Of a stretch of DNA of 64,000 bases, positions 13,212-24,800 are shown piece by piece (within the stretch, counting starts at the first letter, position 1; each line of letters opens with the position of its first letter). The stretch spans positions 116,298-180,297 of the forward strand of contig BDSI01000104.1 of NCBI GenBank assembly GCA_003117195.1. Direction: 5' to 3'. Below the pieces are notes generated by a model. The model was not told the origin of the DNA. It saw nothing but the letters and a program-made list of their open reading frames with translations, and did not search any database. The DNA is from Eudorina sp. 2006-703-Eu-15. Taxonomy: Eukaryota; Chlorophyta; Chlorophyceae; Chlamydomonadales; Volvocaceae. A program made the position numbers and the translations under genes.

Positions 13212-15383
13212 GGCCGGGCGATGCGATGGCTGTAGCTGTAGCAATAAACCGATTCTGTCAGACGCAACAGTCATGAGTGCGATGTTCCCTAGGGACCGCC
13301 AGCGCTGCGAATTACTGCTGCATGGCTAGGCATGACTTCGAAGATTGTAGATGTGAGACTTCGTGTGGAGGCCTATGTATATTTATACGGCCTTGGGCAT
13401 GAAGTGCTTGACGGCCCAGCCGACTCCGAGGGCGATGCGCGCGCGCGGGACTGCGGTTCTTACAGTACTGTGATTACGAAATTCGAATTGCGCCGATGGC
13501 CTTTTGTATGCGAGTAGTGTGGCGAACGCGCCAGTTTCCTGCGAAACCATAGTACTTATACAGGTAGATTGCTAGCGAAGTCGACCGGACGCGTGGACGT
13601 AACTAGGACCAGCGTTTTTAATGTACATTCCTTGTGGATGACTTGCCGCCTATCCGATGGATGCAGAATGCCTGATAACAGTGTTTTGGTGTAGGAAAAT
13701 AAAAGCATATTGTGGGAATGACACCACAAGGTTCCATTAGCAGCGTTCAACAGGATTCTGGCAGTCCTTTCGGTCCTTTTTACCTCTAACTTCCCCGATA
13801 TCTCAAGGACGCTAGCTTTGATTATATATATTATATATTTTTTGATTACCAGGAGGATAATCAGGTGGAGGATGTCGTTGCGTACATCGCGTTTCGATTG
13901 CCGCGGGCAAAGCGCACTGGCTGGTACAGGATTGATTGCTTGAGAAATACGTTTTTGTCAATATTTTTTCAAGATTTTACCAGCAATCTAAGAATGTGTA
14001 AATGAAAAAGTACTCCCGTCCTCCTAACACATCATGTATGTACGCAACCCGGCTTACCCACCCACACTTCGTACCCCAAGGCCAACCGCCTGAGTGGACA
14101 CTGTCATCTTGAGCGTTTTGCGCAAAGAATAAATTATTATTTTGACATAATTCTAAATTGTTAAGCTTGAAACTAGGCGATGTGGGCAATGTGGGAAACG
14201 AAGGACACAGCTTGGTGCCTTTCGATGTTCCTGGCGCACTACAACACGGAGGCAGCTCTCGGCTGTGAAACTGATCAATGAATTCATGTTCGATTCCAGC
14301 GCTCTATTGTTCTCATGTGTTACCCGTGCGGTCGTCAAGCCACTCGCAGGGGTTACTCCCCTTGTGCCCGGTTCTCTCCGCCTGTCTCCGCCACATGCGT
14401 ACAGCCGTGGCTCATGACGCGTTGCGCGCCGGCCGCGAGCTGCGCCATGTCTCAGCTGCTTTGGCAGCGAGTGACGAAACGGAAAAGACGACTTTGAGCA
14501 AGATTACGGTGCTTCGCTGGTCTAATGTAACAGTAGCTGCTTCTTAATATTTTGATGTTTCAGGAGTCATCGGCGACAGCAAACATGATATGTCGCCACC
14601 CGTCTGCACCTGCTGCCTGTCTGCACCCTTCTGAATATGTATGTAAGCGCGGATCTCTTTGGTTTTGATCAGACACGCGCCAGACCCCAACTACTTCAAA
14701 TTCAAGCAAGCCGTGGGCACTGAAACGCCTGTGCGTTTCTGCCGTTTCGAGACAAACCCTAACAAACCCATGCGTTGATCCGTCGGGTATCCGCGTGCAG
14801 CACATTTCGATATATATGTTTGGTTAAAGCTCCGGCAGGGTTCATCCTCGCGACGATACGAAACATCCGCAAACATGTGCAAAAATTCTAGACACAAGAT
14901 ACACATACAATGTATTACAACACATTACTTTTTACTTGCGAACCAGTTCCTAGCAGTTACATGCGCACATGCAAATTTGGTTCTTCGAGTACTAAAAATA
15001 AATGAACGTTACAGCGGATCCCAGAAGGGATCAACGGTACTTATGGTGGCGTGAGCGGGCGTAAGGATCTCCTCCCAAAGGCTCCCAACCAAGCGCCACC
15101 CAGCCGCCTACACGTGTCCATCCAGCTGCCCAGCCGGTCCGCATGTCCGACGTAATGCTCGGGAAGAATGGAATAGGCAGCACACAGCACAGAGAAGCCA
15201 AAATGACGGCGCAACGGTGCCGGCAGGGCCCTGCGGACACTACCCAGTCGCTCGGATGGAAGCAAGGGGACGGGCGCCCTCGCATGCACCACCCACCCAC
15301 CCACCCACCCACCCGAGTAAAAGACCTGTCCGGCTGGCTGGGTGGTGGCGCTACCCACAGTTTCGACCTGCGTGGCCCCCACT
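13212..15383. other. Intergenic, comparatively AT-rich; no gene seen
   Basis: Upstream of the proline-rich protein start. 13.8-15.0 kb is clearly richer in A+T than its surroundings and contains a short TATATATTATATATT stretch near 13825-13845. No open frame here has splice-compatible or family-like sequence. Part of it should be the promoter of the minus-strand gene starting at 13211. Confidence 0.6.
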
Positions 15384-15992
15384 CACCGGGGCGCGCCAAG
15401 TAGTAGACGTGCATCAGGCTCGGCTGTACGGCGTTTTCCTGTCTGAATGAATCTACGAACGTTCCCTAGGGGATCAACATTCCTACCTGCCAGTGCAGTG
15501 CAGGAGTTCGAAGAACATTCCGCGGCAAGGGTCCCGCCGCCATAATCCGATAGGTGGATAGGCAGATAGCTGCCACAGAGGAGTGCGACTTCACAGATTC
15601 TACAGCCTCCTGTTGATTTCCAGGAGATTGAGGCGTCCCCGAGGGGACACTGCAACTGGACCATGTTACAGTGGACCCCAACGGGCCATCGGTGACCGCC
15701 GAAGCCTCCTCGCTAACCCCACCCCGCTGTCCGCTGTAACATCCTTAATAATACCCCCACCCTACGTACGAATGGAAAACCCTAGCGCCGCGTCAGCACC
15801 ACATACCGGACAAGCGCACCGACTCGTCATGCAGCTGGACCCCTTACAGACCCATGGGTCGCCGTCTACCTGCTCCTGACGGGGCTTCGGCGCTTCCTTG
15901 ACAGTTGAAACCCGCCCCGCTCGCACCATCCGCATGAGGCGCCCCTCCTCCATCCACTCCGCCGACAGCTCCACCTCCTTAAAGAGCTCCAT
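15384..15992 (-). CDS. Two candidate exons of an unidentified protein
   Basis: The minus strand has an ATG at 15992 that opens 41 sense-like codons (MELFKEVELSAEWMEEGRLM, then a basic stretch ending PKPRQEQ) and ends at a GTAGAC donor at 15870. Further along, 15447-15384 reads QENAVQPSLMHVYYLARPG between an ATTCATTCAG acceptor and a GTGAGT donor. I could not find exons that join them in phase, nor a family. They may be parts of one small gene downstream of the ankyrin gene that ends at 16131, or separate chance stretches. Confidence 0.3.
15664..15697. repeat. Dispersed GACCC/GGGTC repeat
   Basis: Complete copy reading TGTTACAGTGGACCCC then AACGGGCCATCGGTGAC. A partial second copy (CGCTGTCCGCTGTAACAT) follows near 15728-15748. 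Same family as the copies at 19646, 27850, 54494 and 56937. Confidence 0.75.
15849..15860. repeat. Palindrome GACCCATGGGTC
   Basis: One of five exact copies of this 12-bp palindrome in the window (others at 20262, 25069, 28609, 55372). Confidence 0.9.
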
Positions 15993-16130
15993 CCCACCCC
16001 AACCTAACCTCCCCACCCCAACCGAACCTCCCCACCCCAACCTAACTTCCCCACCCAATCCAGATCCTGCTGCTCGGTAGTGCCCTGCGGCTCCGTCCGG
16101 TCCATCGTTGACTGCGTCTCGCGAACTTGG

Positions 16131-19100
16131 CTATGGTCGCGCGCGCAGCAGTTCCCACAGGAGGGGTTTGTCGGAGGGCGCGTACTGCCTCGGTATTTTG
16201 CCGTGCTGCGTTGGGCGGCCGGGCGGGGAAGGAAGGGGGAAATGGCAGCAGGGTTGGGTGATTGGGCAGCGCGAAAGACGCGTGGAAGGGCGCGAAGGGT
16301 GCGAACAGCAGGCGCCTGGACGAGGCCTCAGCGGGAGGTCGGGAGCTCTCCCAGTAGGCCTCCATGATCGCGTGTGAGCTTTTTGTAAAAGGTTTTGAAA
16401 CTTTGAATAATACGGAGCTGACCAGGACACCCCTAGGCTGCTTTGAAACGAAATCAAAGCAGCCTAGGGGTATCCTGGTCAGCTCCGTATTATGGTTTCG
16501 GAAGCAAATGACTGACGATGAAGTCAGCTGCGAATGTACGGGCGTGTAATGAGATCGTCCCTGGTAGGCACCGATGGTTCTCCGTGCGGGACCGATAAAG
16601 GTAAGCAACCTTGAGAATGATAATTAATGCAATGATAAGCCATGTCTAAAACCACGCACATGGACGGCATGTACTAGCGAGCAGGCCGCCTGAGCCAGCC
16701 TTCACCGCCCCTGCAACCCCACGTGCAACCCCCAGGTTCTTCGCCCTCCTCACCTTGTTCTTGACGTCTGTGCGGGCGCCCGCCAGCAGCAGCAGCCTCA
16801 CGCTGTCGATGTCTCCTCGGCCGGCGGCGTCGTGCAGCGGAGTGTCCCCCCACTGTTGTACATCACGGAGTACGGCAAGTACGGCAGCGGACGGGCAGTG
16901 TTGGGAACGAAGGAAGGATTGCGCAGTGGTTCAGCGGCGGGGGGTGGGGGCGCTCGCTACTCCTGCATCCTGGTAACCCTGTAGGCATGTGTTCACGAAC
17001 TACACCGTACATCGCGAACGGCTGCACCCATCCTTCACTCGTCGCTGCCGACCATGATGGCGAGATAACAAATGGAATTATGTGCGACGTCGGGTAACGA
17101 ATGCGGCTGCTTACGAGCCTGTTTACAGCTGTCCGGCGTTCTGTGCTGCTGCCTGCCTGTCCGCAGCCCAACTACTGTGTTCACGGCAGCTGCCAGGTGT
17201 TGGCTCGGAATAACGGAACGACATCACCCGGCGACCTTCGCTCGCCGTCAGTCAAAGCCCCCCATCACCCGTGACCCACCACTTGGTCGGCCACGTGCAC
17301 GTCAGCTCCCGCCAGCAGCAGGCACCGCAGCGTCTCCACGCCGCCCGCCATGATAACCGCTGCCTGCAGCGCTGTGCGCTGCACCGCCCCAGGAGTGGAC
17401 ACCAGGCAGCGGCAGCCGTCAGTCAATCCGGCGAGGGTTCGATGCTTCGAGGACAACCACATGCGTCACAACCGGCGGGTCCCGGCCGCGGAATCGCCGC
17501 GGCGGCTATCCATGGACGGCTGCCGTACCCATGGCGTTGGCGTCAAACACGACAGGCCGCAGCGGTCCCACCCAGTACGGCATTCCCTTCCTTAGACCCA
17601 GGGGTCGGAACAGCATCCCCGTAATTGACCCAGGGGTCGGAACAGCATCCCCGCCATTGACCCAGGGGTCGGAACAGCATCCCCGCCATTGACCCAGGGG
17701 TCGGAACAGCATCCCCGCCATTAACCCACGGCGGGTCGGGAGACCACCGTCCGCTGGGCTGCTGTGGGCCCCTCGCGCCTCGCCTGGTCCCAACCAACCG
17801 TGAACGTGATGAGAGAGCCCGACAGATCGGTACGCCCCCCTCCTGCAGCCCATCCGGGCAGCCACTGCGTGGAGCAGCTCAACGGCGGCCCTTACATGGC
17901 TCTCGCGCCACACCGCCTCCGTGTTGGCCCCCGCCAGCAGCAAGGCTCGGCAGACGTCCACTTGGCCGCGGAACACCGCCAAGTGGAGCGCCGGGTCGCG
18001 CGTCTGTGTCGGTTGGGTAGGAACCCGTCAGCGAGGTGAGAGGGGCGGTAAAACGTACGCGGCCATGGAGGAACCAAAGGGTGGTGCAGGAGCGGATCCG
18101 AGTTGGCACAGGGTGTTAACACAGTTGGCACCCAGGGTAGGCGCGGGTAGGCAGGCGGGGAAGGCTGGGCAGGAGGGCAAGGCTGGGCGCTGGGGCAGGT
18201 GGGTGACCTGGCCAGCGTCGGGGGAGGCAAGCGTGGGGCACGGGGGGCATCGCTCCATCTGAAACGTGAACCCCTAGAGCCAGTCCACACTCTACGGCTC
18301 GTCCATGCCGTACATACCGTACATACCGTACATGCCGTACCTTGCTGACGATGATTGCGTTCGGGTCAGCCCCATCCGCCAGCAGCTGCCTGACTCGGGG
18401 CAGGTCGTTGTCTTTGATGGCGTAGTACAGCGGCAGATTGCGGTCCTGGGGGGACGGAGGAGTGTTGATTTTGTTACGGGACGGACGGGGGTGACACAAG
18501 TGACACAAGTGACCAGTCTCCATCAGAGCACCGCCGCAGGACGCGGTCGCACACCTCGATTGGTATACAAGCCACATGTGGCCAACATCGTGGGTGGAAT
18601 CACGTGCAACGTCACCGGTTCACCCCTGTGGGCCACCTAACGAGATTTCTTAGCCTCCCCAGGGCAGGGGCGCAGGGCCGTACGGCAGTACGGCATCGCG
18701 GCGCAGACCGACAACACCAACACACCTCGTCGGGCTGGTTCGCAGCTACCTTCCTCGCCGCGGCTGCCGCCCCGCTGTCGCCGCCGGCTGAGGAACCCGC
18801 GCCGCCAGAGGCAGAAGCAGCCACAGAAGGAGCAGCAGCCACGGCAGCGGAGGCGAATTCCCCTGAGCTGCCAAGATCAGCGCAAGCGCTGCTGGGGTTG
18901 GTATCAGCAGACCTCGGCGCCTCCTGAAATGCCGCCACCGGGTCAACTCGCGCTTCCGCCAGCTGGGTCAGCTCGTCCGCGAGCCGCTGGTTGGCCAGCC
19001 CAAACCGGTCGTTGGCGTGCTGCAGCAGCACTTGGACTGCCTGCATCAGCGCCGTCTGCTGCGACCTTTCGACCTCACGCGCGGCGTCCGAGCGCCTCCG

Positions 19101-20284
19101 CTCCTCCTCCCACGCCGCCCGCTCTTCGGACAGGCGTTGCCGCTCCTCCAGCAGCTGCCGCCGCTCCTCGAACACCTGCTGCAATGCCGCCACCCGGACG
19201 TCGCCCTCTGCCACCCGCGCCTGCAGCCGCCTGACCGCCTTCCTCGCCGCCACCAGCTCCCGCTGGGTCTGCTCGGCCGCCGGTCCGGGCGAAGGCGCCG
19301 CTGACGGTGCCACCGGCTCCTCCTGTCGCGAGGCGTGGTGCTGCTGCTGCTGTTGCTGTTGCTGGAAGGTGGCTGTAGCCTCCTCCGTCAGCAGCTGTAG
19401 CATGCGGTCCAGCAGTGCGCTCTCCTCCGTCTGCATGCGATGAGGGAGGGGATCGTGAAGGACGAGACCGTAACATGTGTACGGGAGGTACCGTACCGTA
19501 CCTCCCATCCCCACTCCAGGCGAATCCGAGACATCCTCCCCTTTTTGGCGCAACGCGCGCAGAGAGTGGGAGCACCCGAACATGCCGGTGCTTATTGTAA
19601 CGGTTACCGTTACAATGTGCTGCAGGTCGCCATGCCAGCAGCCCGGCTGTCACCGATGACCCGCGGGGTCCGCTGTAACATCTTTCATAATTCCCACATT
19701 CCACACCGCAGCCGTAGCTCATCGTTTCAGGGTACCTTGATGTGCAACAGGGTCTCCAGCCGCATCAGCTCCTGCTCCCAGCTGAAGCCCGCCGGCCCGT
19801 CACCGCCGGAGAGGGCTGTGGCTCCAGCGGAGGGCGACCTCGGCTCACGCGCATTGGCCGGCTGGACCGGCTGGACCGGCTGGACCTGCGCAGCAGGGTG
19901 GGGTTATCCCCGGATGATGACTTCGCTGAACGCAGCGTGCAAGGGGGTCTGTACGGCACTCACGCCCCGCAGTTGGTCGTACAGCGCGCGGTGCCAATCC
20001 ACTGCGCTGCGGAGTTGCTGGATGCTGGGTCTCAAAGCAGCCGCGCCGGCCATCCGGTCGGGACCGCCGACATGGTTACTTGTCGCCGTACAACTTGGTC
20101 TGTCCGTAGCACTGTCCGCGTGGACCTGTTGACTAGGCCAAACTGGGGAGCCGGCAGTACAGCTGCCAGCCGTCGGAGCCTCTCTGCATCCCGGCTCATC
20201 GCCGCTGGGCTCGCCACGGGTCGACTGATGGGGATCCGGCGCGCTGGGCCCCGTCTCCTGCGACCCATGGGTCAATGACACCAA
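16131..20284 (-). CDS. Coiled-coil plus ankyrin-repeat protein, paralog B (about 550 aa)
   Basis: Exons on the minus strand: about 20284-19964, 19885-19736, 19430-18726, 18445-18341, 18003-17896, 17378-17280, 16852-16754, 16205-16131 (stop at 16131). All firm junctions are phase 0. The N-terminal part has PSIQQLRSAVDWHRALYDQL and EQELMRLETLLHIK. The 235-codon exon holds a Gln/Glu/Arg-rich coiled coil (SALLDRMLQLLTEEATATF, RELVAARKAVRRLQARVAEG). Four exons then each encode one ankyrin-like unit with the LLLAGA.. turn (for example PLYYAIKDNDLPRVRQLLAD and TPLHDAAGRGDIDSVRLLLL). The last exon is a half unit (HGKIPRQYAPSDKPLLWELL). The start codon is unresolved; the frame is open upstream of 20284. 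Probable role: protein-protein scaffold; no partner can be named. Tandem paralog of the gene at 21.8-28.5 kb. Confidence 0.75.
16407..16493. other. Near-perfect 40-bp inverted repeat with 7-nt loop
   Basis: The left arm 16407-16446 and right arm 16454-16493 are complementary over 40 bp with a single mismatch and are separated by AACGAAA. On the minus strand it lies in the last intron (16206-16753) of the ankyrin gene. It could be a small-RNA precursor hairpin, a folded MITE-like remnant or a palindromic duplication. The sequence alone does not decide. Confidence 0.9.
17595..17722. repeat. 32-bp minisatellite, four units
   Basis: Four tandem copies starting at 17595, 17627, 17659 and 17691 of GACCCAGGGGTCGGAACAGC plus ATCCCCGCCATT, followed by a decayed fifth. 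Each begins with a near-palindromic GACCC..GGGTC core. Intronic in ankyrin paralog B (between the exons 18003-17896 and 17378-17280). Confidence 0.95.
19646..19680. repeat. Dispersed GACCC/GGGTC repeat
   Basis: Complete copy (GCTGTCACCGATGACCCGCG then GGGTCCGCTGTAACA), lying in the intron between exons 2 and 3 of ankyrin paralog B. Confidence 0.75.
20262..20273. repeat. Palindrome GACCCATGGGTC
   Basis: Exact 12-bp palindrome at the 5' part of ankyrin paralog B. On the minus strand it contains an ATG (CCATGG context) that opens MGRRRRG in a frame different from the supported exon. Confidence 0.9.
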
Positions 20285-21831
20285 TCAGTTGCCCCGCTGA
20301 GCGCCCGGTGTCCGGCCGAGTATGGTTCATGCGGATCGGCGGGTGTGACGCTTCCGACCCATGTGCCCCGCTGGGGAATCTAGCCTGACCAAGCTGTCCA
20401 GGAACTGTGCTCTCCGCTGCTCGTCAATTGTATGATTTCCTGACGCACCCCATGAAGTCCTTGTCCGCCACTAACAGCATGAGGAGCCACGCGGAGGCGC
20501 GCTGGCCGCGACGAGCCTGGGCCGCGCCGAAAGGTTGTGCGAAAAATCAACGGAAGCAGAACCTGGAAAACGCACGTTAAATTTTGTTGTATACATTGTA
20601 TGATGTGTGTGAGGATTGGATTCAGCAGTGTGGCGAGTCCGATTGCATCGAGGTGATGAGGCGAGCCGGCTCCAGGTCACGTTCGCGGTGTTTCCGAGCG
20701 CCACCTCAAATCTCGATATCCCAAAGCAGTGGGTTCGCCGCGGGAACTAAAAATGAAGGACAAAATCTTGTTTTACAAACTGATAGTGAGCGTTGATGTG
20801 ACAGCCGGATGTTCAATATAATCCGTTGGCAGTTCGTTGTCTCGGTTGTCTTCGTCGAGAGCCGCTCGTAGCAGCAACTGCTTCCTAAATTAGATAGAAG
20901 AAAATTATTCAACAAATATGACGGCATGAAACGTTTAGACATCATGAGAGCTGCACCTGCCGCGACGGTTGGGGACGTCGGGAGCGAACAGGCGGCCAAC
21001 GAACGACGGCTGTTCTAAATAGAAACCCGCCCAGCAGAGATCCAGCCACCAGATGGCTCTTGCACATTACATATCACACACCGTCGCCTGCCTTTTCTTA
21101 GAATCTGGATTCGCTCCCAGTCGGAAACGAGGCAAGTCAAAGACGTGACGCGCGGTGCCCGCCTCCCCCGAAACCATACGTGCATGGATGGGGTCCAGGG
21201 TTCAGTGTTCTAGGACATAAGAGTGTATCCGATAGTGTGCCGTCTCAACGTACCCCTTGGCTGGGCTCCGCCCCCACATACGATACGCCCAAAAACACAC
21301 AACCAAAACGCAACCGCCCTGCGCCCCTGCCTCGGCTGCCTCAGCTTAATTCCGTTGCATTGTCCTCACAGCAACAACCTGGCAGGCACCGATGCTCCGT
21401 ACCTTTATTTGGGGATGGGCTGTACGCTGTAGCATTCCCCGGCGAACATCGTTATCACCCTCCCGCACAATCGTCAACACCAGCGACTCTCGACCCGTCA
21501 GATCGGTTCATAACAACTGTCGTGACCGTTGAATTTGTCAACTAACACATGCACGCCATCTCGAAATCAGCAGCGCCACGCACGCGACCCGCACAGCAGC
21601 ACCACGCACCCCCCGCCGCTGCTCGCCCCACCATGGCTCGACCCTCGGGTAAAAGCGTGCCTGCCAGGGGTCGCCGATATCCCCTCGCCCTCGGAATGGA
21701 CACGTGGTCGACAGGTACATGCCGCCAACAGGGTTAACAAGGCGCCATTCGATGCCTGTCTGCCCTCACGCCCATGCACCCCCTGTCGACGTCACCTGCC
21801 ACCCGCCCGCCCACGACGATCGCATCCCTCC
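20285..21831. other. Interval between the two ankyrin paralogs
   Basis: Should contain the promoter of paralog B and the 3' UTR of paralog A. No other gene was recognised. Confidence 0.5.
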
Positions 21832-24800
21832 TTACGCAGCAGATCCCCACGTCCCTGATTCACAGTCGTGCCTCTCCTTGTTGTTGCAGGCCGCCCCTGT
21901 GCGCAGCAACGCGGACAGCTTTGCGTGGTCTCGGGGCGCGAGATCCTCCGGCGTCTTGCCGTCCTGCGTTTGCACGTTTGCACGACAGATAGCGCGCCCG
22001 TATAAGAGCCTGTGAGCACCACTGCGCCAGCTGTGACCCCGCCCAGAATCAAAACATTGAAAGCCATTCGTTGCCCTTCTTTCCTGGCCGCCCTGACGGG
22101 ACAGAGCGGCTGAAGGCACCCTGTCCTTGCAACCTCGCCGCACCCCCTCCGTCGTTAATCCAACCGCCACGCCCTCGCTGCTCCGTCGTCGTTCCTACCC
22201 GAGCCGTAGTCTGCAGCCAATAACCCGAAACGAAATAGTCGCTGGCTCGCGGCCCCCAAGGTACCAGCAGCCGTACGTACCCGGTACGGCGCGTGCCGCG
22301 CGCCATTCGTTGATCCGCATCGGCAGGAAACCAGCACCCAGCAGCGCAGGCCAACGACCCGACTCGATCGCTCCACGCACCCACCCGCCCGCCCGCCGCT
22401 CACCTTGTTCTTGGCGTCCGTGCGCGCACCCGCCAACAGCATCAACTTCACCTCCGATATCCATCCGCGAAGAACGGCGTTGTGCAGCGGGGTGTTGCCG
22501 TGCTACGTGCCGTACACAATCATGCAAGCACGCACGGCGCGCGCGCGACACAAGCGATAATAATTGGCAACGGTAGGTACGCCGACGACGGTAGGTCGTG
22601 AAAGCAAGGGGAGTAGCTGCGTGCAGTTCGTCGTCAACACACCCTTTTGCCGGGTTCGATCGCATATGCCCCCAACAAATCGCCAGCGAACCCCAACCCA
22701 AATGAGCAGCCAAAGCAACCGCGTTTGGGGTTCTATTTGGCGGATGCCTTCGCTCGATTTGTTGCAACCAGCCATCCAGCCATCCAGCCCGCCCGCCCGC
22801 CCGCCAACCTGCCCGCCCGCCAGCCGATGGATAGGCAGCGCAAACCCCAAACCCCAGCCAGCAAGCCATCATACCAGGGTCTCGTGCTTGCCTGGTCGAT
22901 GGCGACATTCACGTTTGCACCCGCCACCAGCAGCTCCCGGACCATCGCCACGGAGCCCGTCCGCACCGCCGCCGCCAGGGCTGTCTCCCGCGTCTGACGG
23001 GGTCACGGGTGGGTAGGGTGGGGACGGCGGCCGGAGGGCGTGTGACGGACAGCGCGACGGGTGCCAACATAAACACAATCAACACAATCAACACAGCCAC
23101 AACACGACACAAACCAGGATGGCGCGGCGCTCATATAGTACAACAGCATGACGTGGGGGCGAGGGCGATCGCTTTTCGAATAGCAGTGGTGCTGCGCTGG
23201 TCGAGCCCTGCGTGGGTTGAGGGGGGCCAGGGGGGCGGTGAGGCTCGCTAGGCAGGCTCGGGGCGTACGGAACCCTGTACGTACCCGTCGTGCGGGTGGC
23301 AACTGTACGGCAAGACAATCGATGTTCATTCGGCGAGTGGTTCCCAGTGTACGATACCTTGCATGCCGTACATACCCTGAAGTTAACTACGCCGTTCGGG
23401 TCGGCTCCCTCCGCGAGCAGCTGCCGGATCCATGGAGCCGATGGAGGGTAGCGGGACTTGATGGCGGCGTGCATCGACAGGCGGCCGCTCTGTGGTGTAC
23501 GACCGCGCACAAGACCGCAGCAGCAGCAACAGCAGAAGCGGTAGCAGTAACAGTAGCAGTAGCAGCAATACCAGTCGCAGTAGTAGCAGCAAAAGCGACA
23601 ATCAGCAATCAGCAGTAGCCGTATCAGTAGCAATACCGTAACCGCGGCGGCAACAGCAGCACGAGCAGGACACTAGCAACCCCTCCCCCTCCCCCTCCTC
23701 CTGGTGCCGCCTCACCTCCTCGAACTCGTCGCAGCTGGCAATGTCCAGCAGGTTATGCAAGCTGTCGTTCTCCTCGGCGAATGTCCTAGCAGTTTTGCCA
23801 ATCTGCGTTCGTTCATAGAAAGAAGGAGGTCACCCCGGTGTCCGTCTATGCAGAGCGAGGGTGCACACGCGTTGGCTGTAAGCCAGTATAGAGTACACAG
23901 CCATGAGCAGCGCTGCGCGCGCTCCACCCTGCTGCCTGCGCCTGCTCACGTCGTTCTCGGCCTCCGTCCGCGCGCCGTCCAGCAGCAGCAGCCTCGTCAT
24001 CTCGAGATCTTCATCGGCGACGGCACGCATCAAAGGCGTGTTGCCATCCTGTGTGTGCCGGACGGACACCACAAGGCACGCACCCGCCGCGCCGGCACAT
24101 ACACCGGACAGCAGCGGGTGCGACAGACCTCTTGTCAGGGAGTTATTATTGCAGTTGGCTGGATAGTACGACTAGTACGACAGGAGTCCGGCAAGCGGGC
24201 CGCGGCGGCCGAGTATACATCCAGCGCGACGCCATTATTCAAGCTAGTGAGACACGCACGGACACGGACATGGCCGCCGCGTTGCTTCGGGGAGCTGCTG
24301 CGTTGGACAGTTTGTGAGTAATGCAAGTACGACATCTATCACGGGGAGCACCTTTTCCTGGAACCGTCGTACTGTCTTTCTGCCTGGATCTACAACTGCG
24401 TGGGCAGGTAGGCATGTGCTGTTTTTTCATCGTGTCACGCAGGCAGTAGGCAACTAGCTGCCGGACTACTTGCACCTCCATCAAGGAAACGGGCGCTTGT
24501 GCGGATGGATGGTGCCCTCACATAAGTATTGAGTTATCTGATCCCAAGACCACGCACCAGCAGCCCCACCTTGTCATCAGCGACGTTCACGCCAGCTCCC
24601 CACAAGAGCAGGGTGCGCGCCGTCACCGGCCTGATGCCCTTCTGAAGCGCCGCAAGCAGCGCGGTCTACGGGCACAATGCAATGCAATGCAATGCACCAA
24701 GCGGATGACGGAACGGACGACCGACCCCAAGTGCTCATCGAGCGATAAGGGATAATGGACACGACGCGCATCGCAGCGCAACAAGGGACCAGCAACAGAC

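Noticed and set aside
14278..14300. GTTCGATTCC, resembling a Pol III B box
   Set aside because: Lacks the leading GG and the T-stem pairing; no A box upstream.
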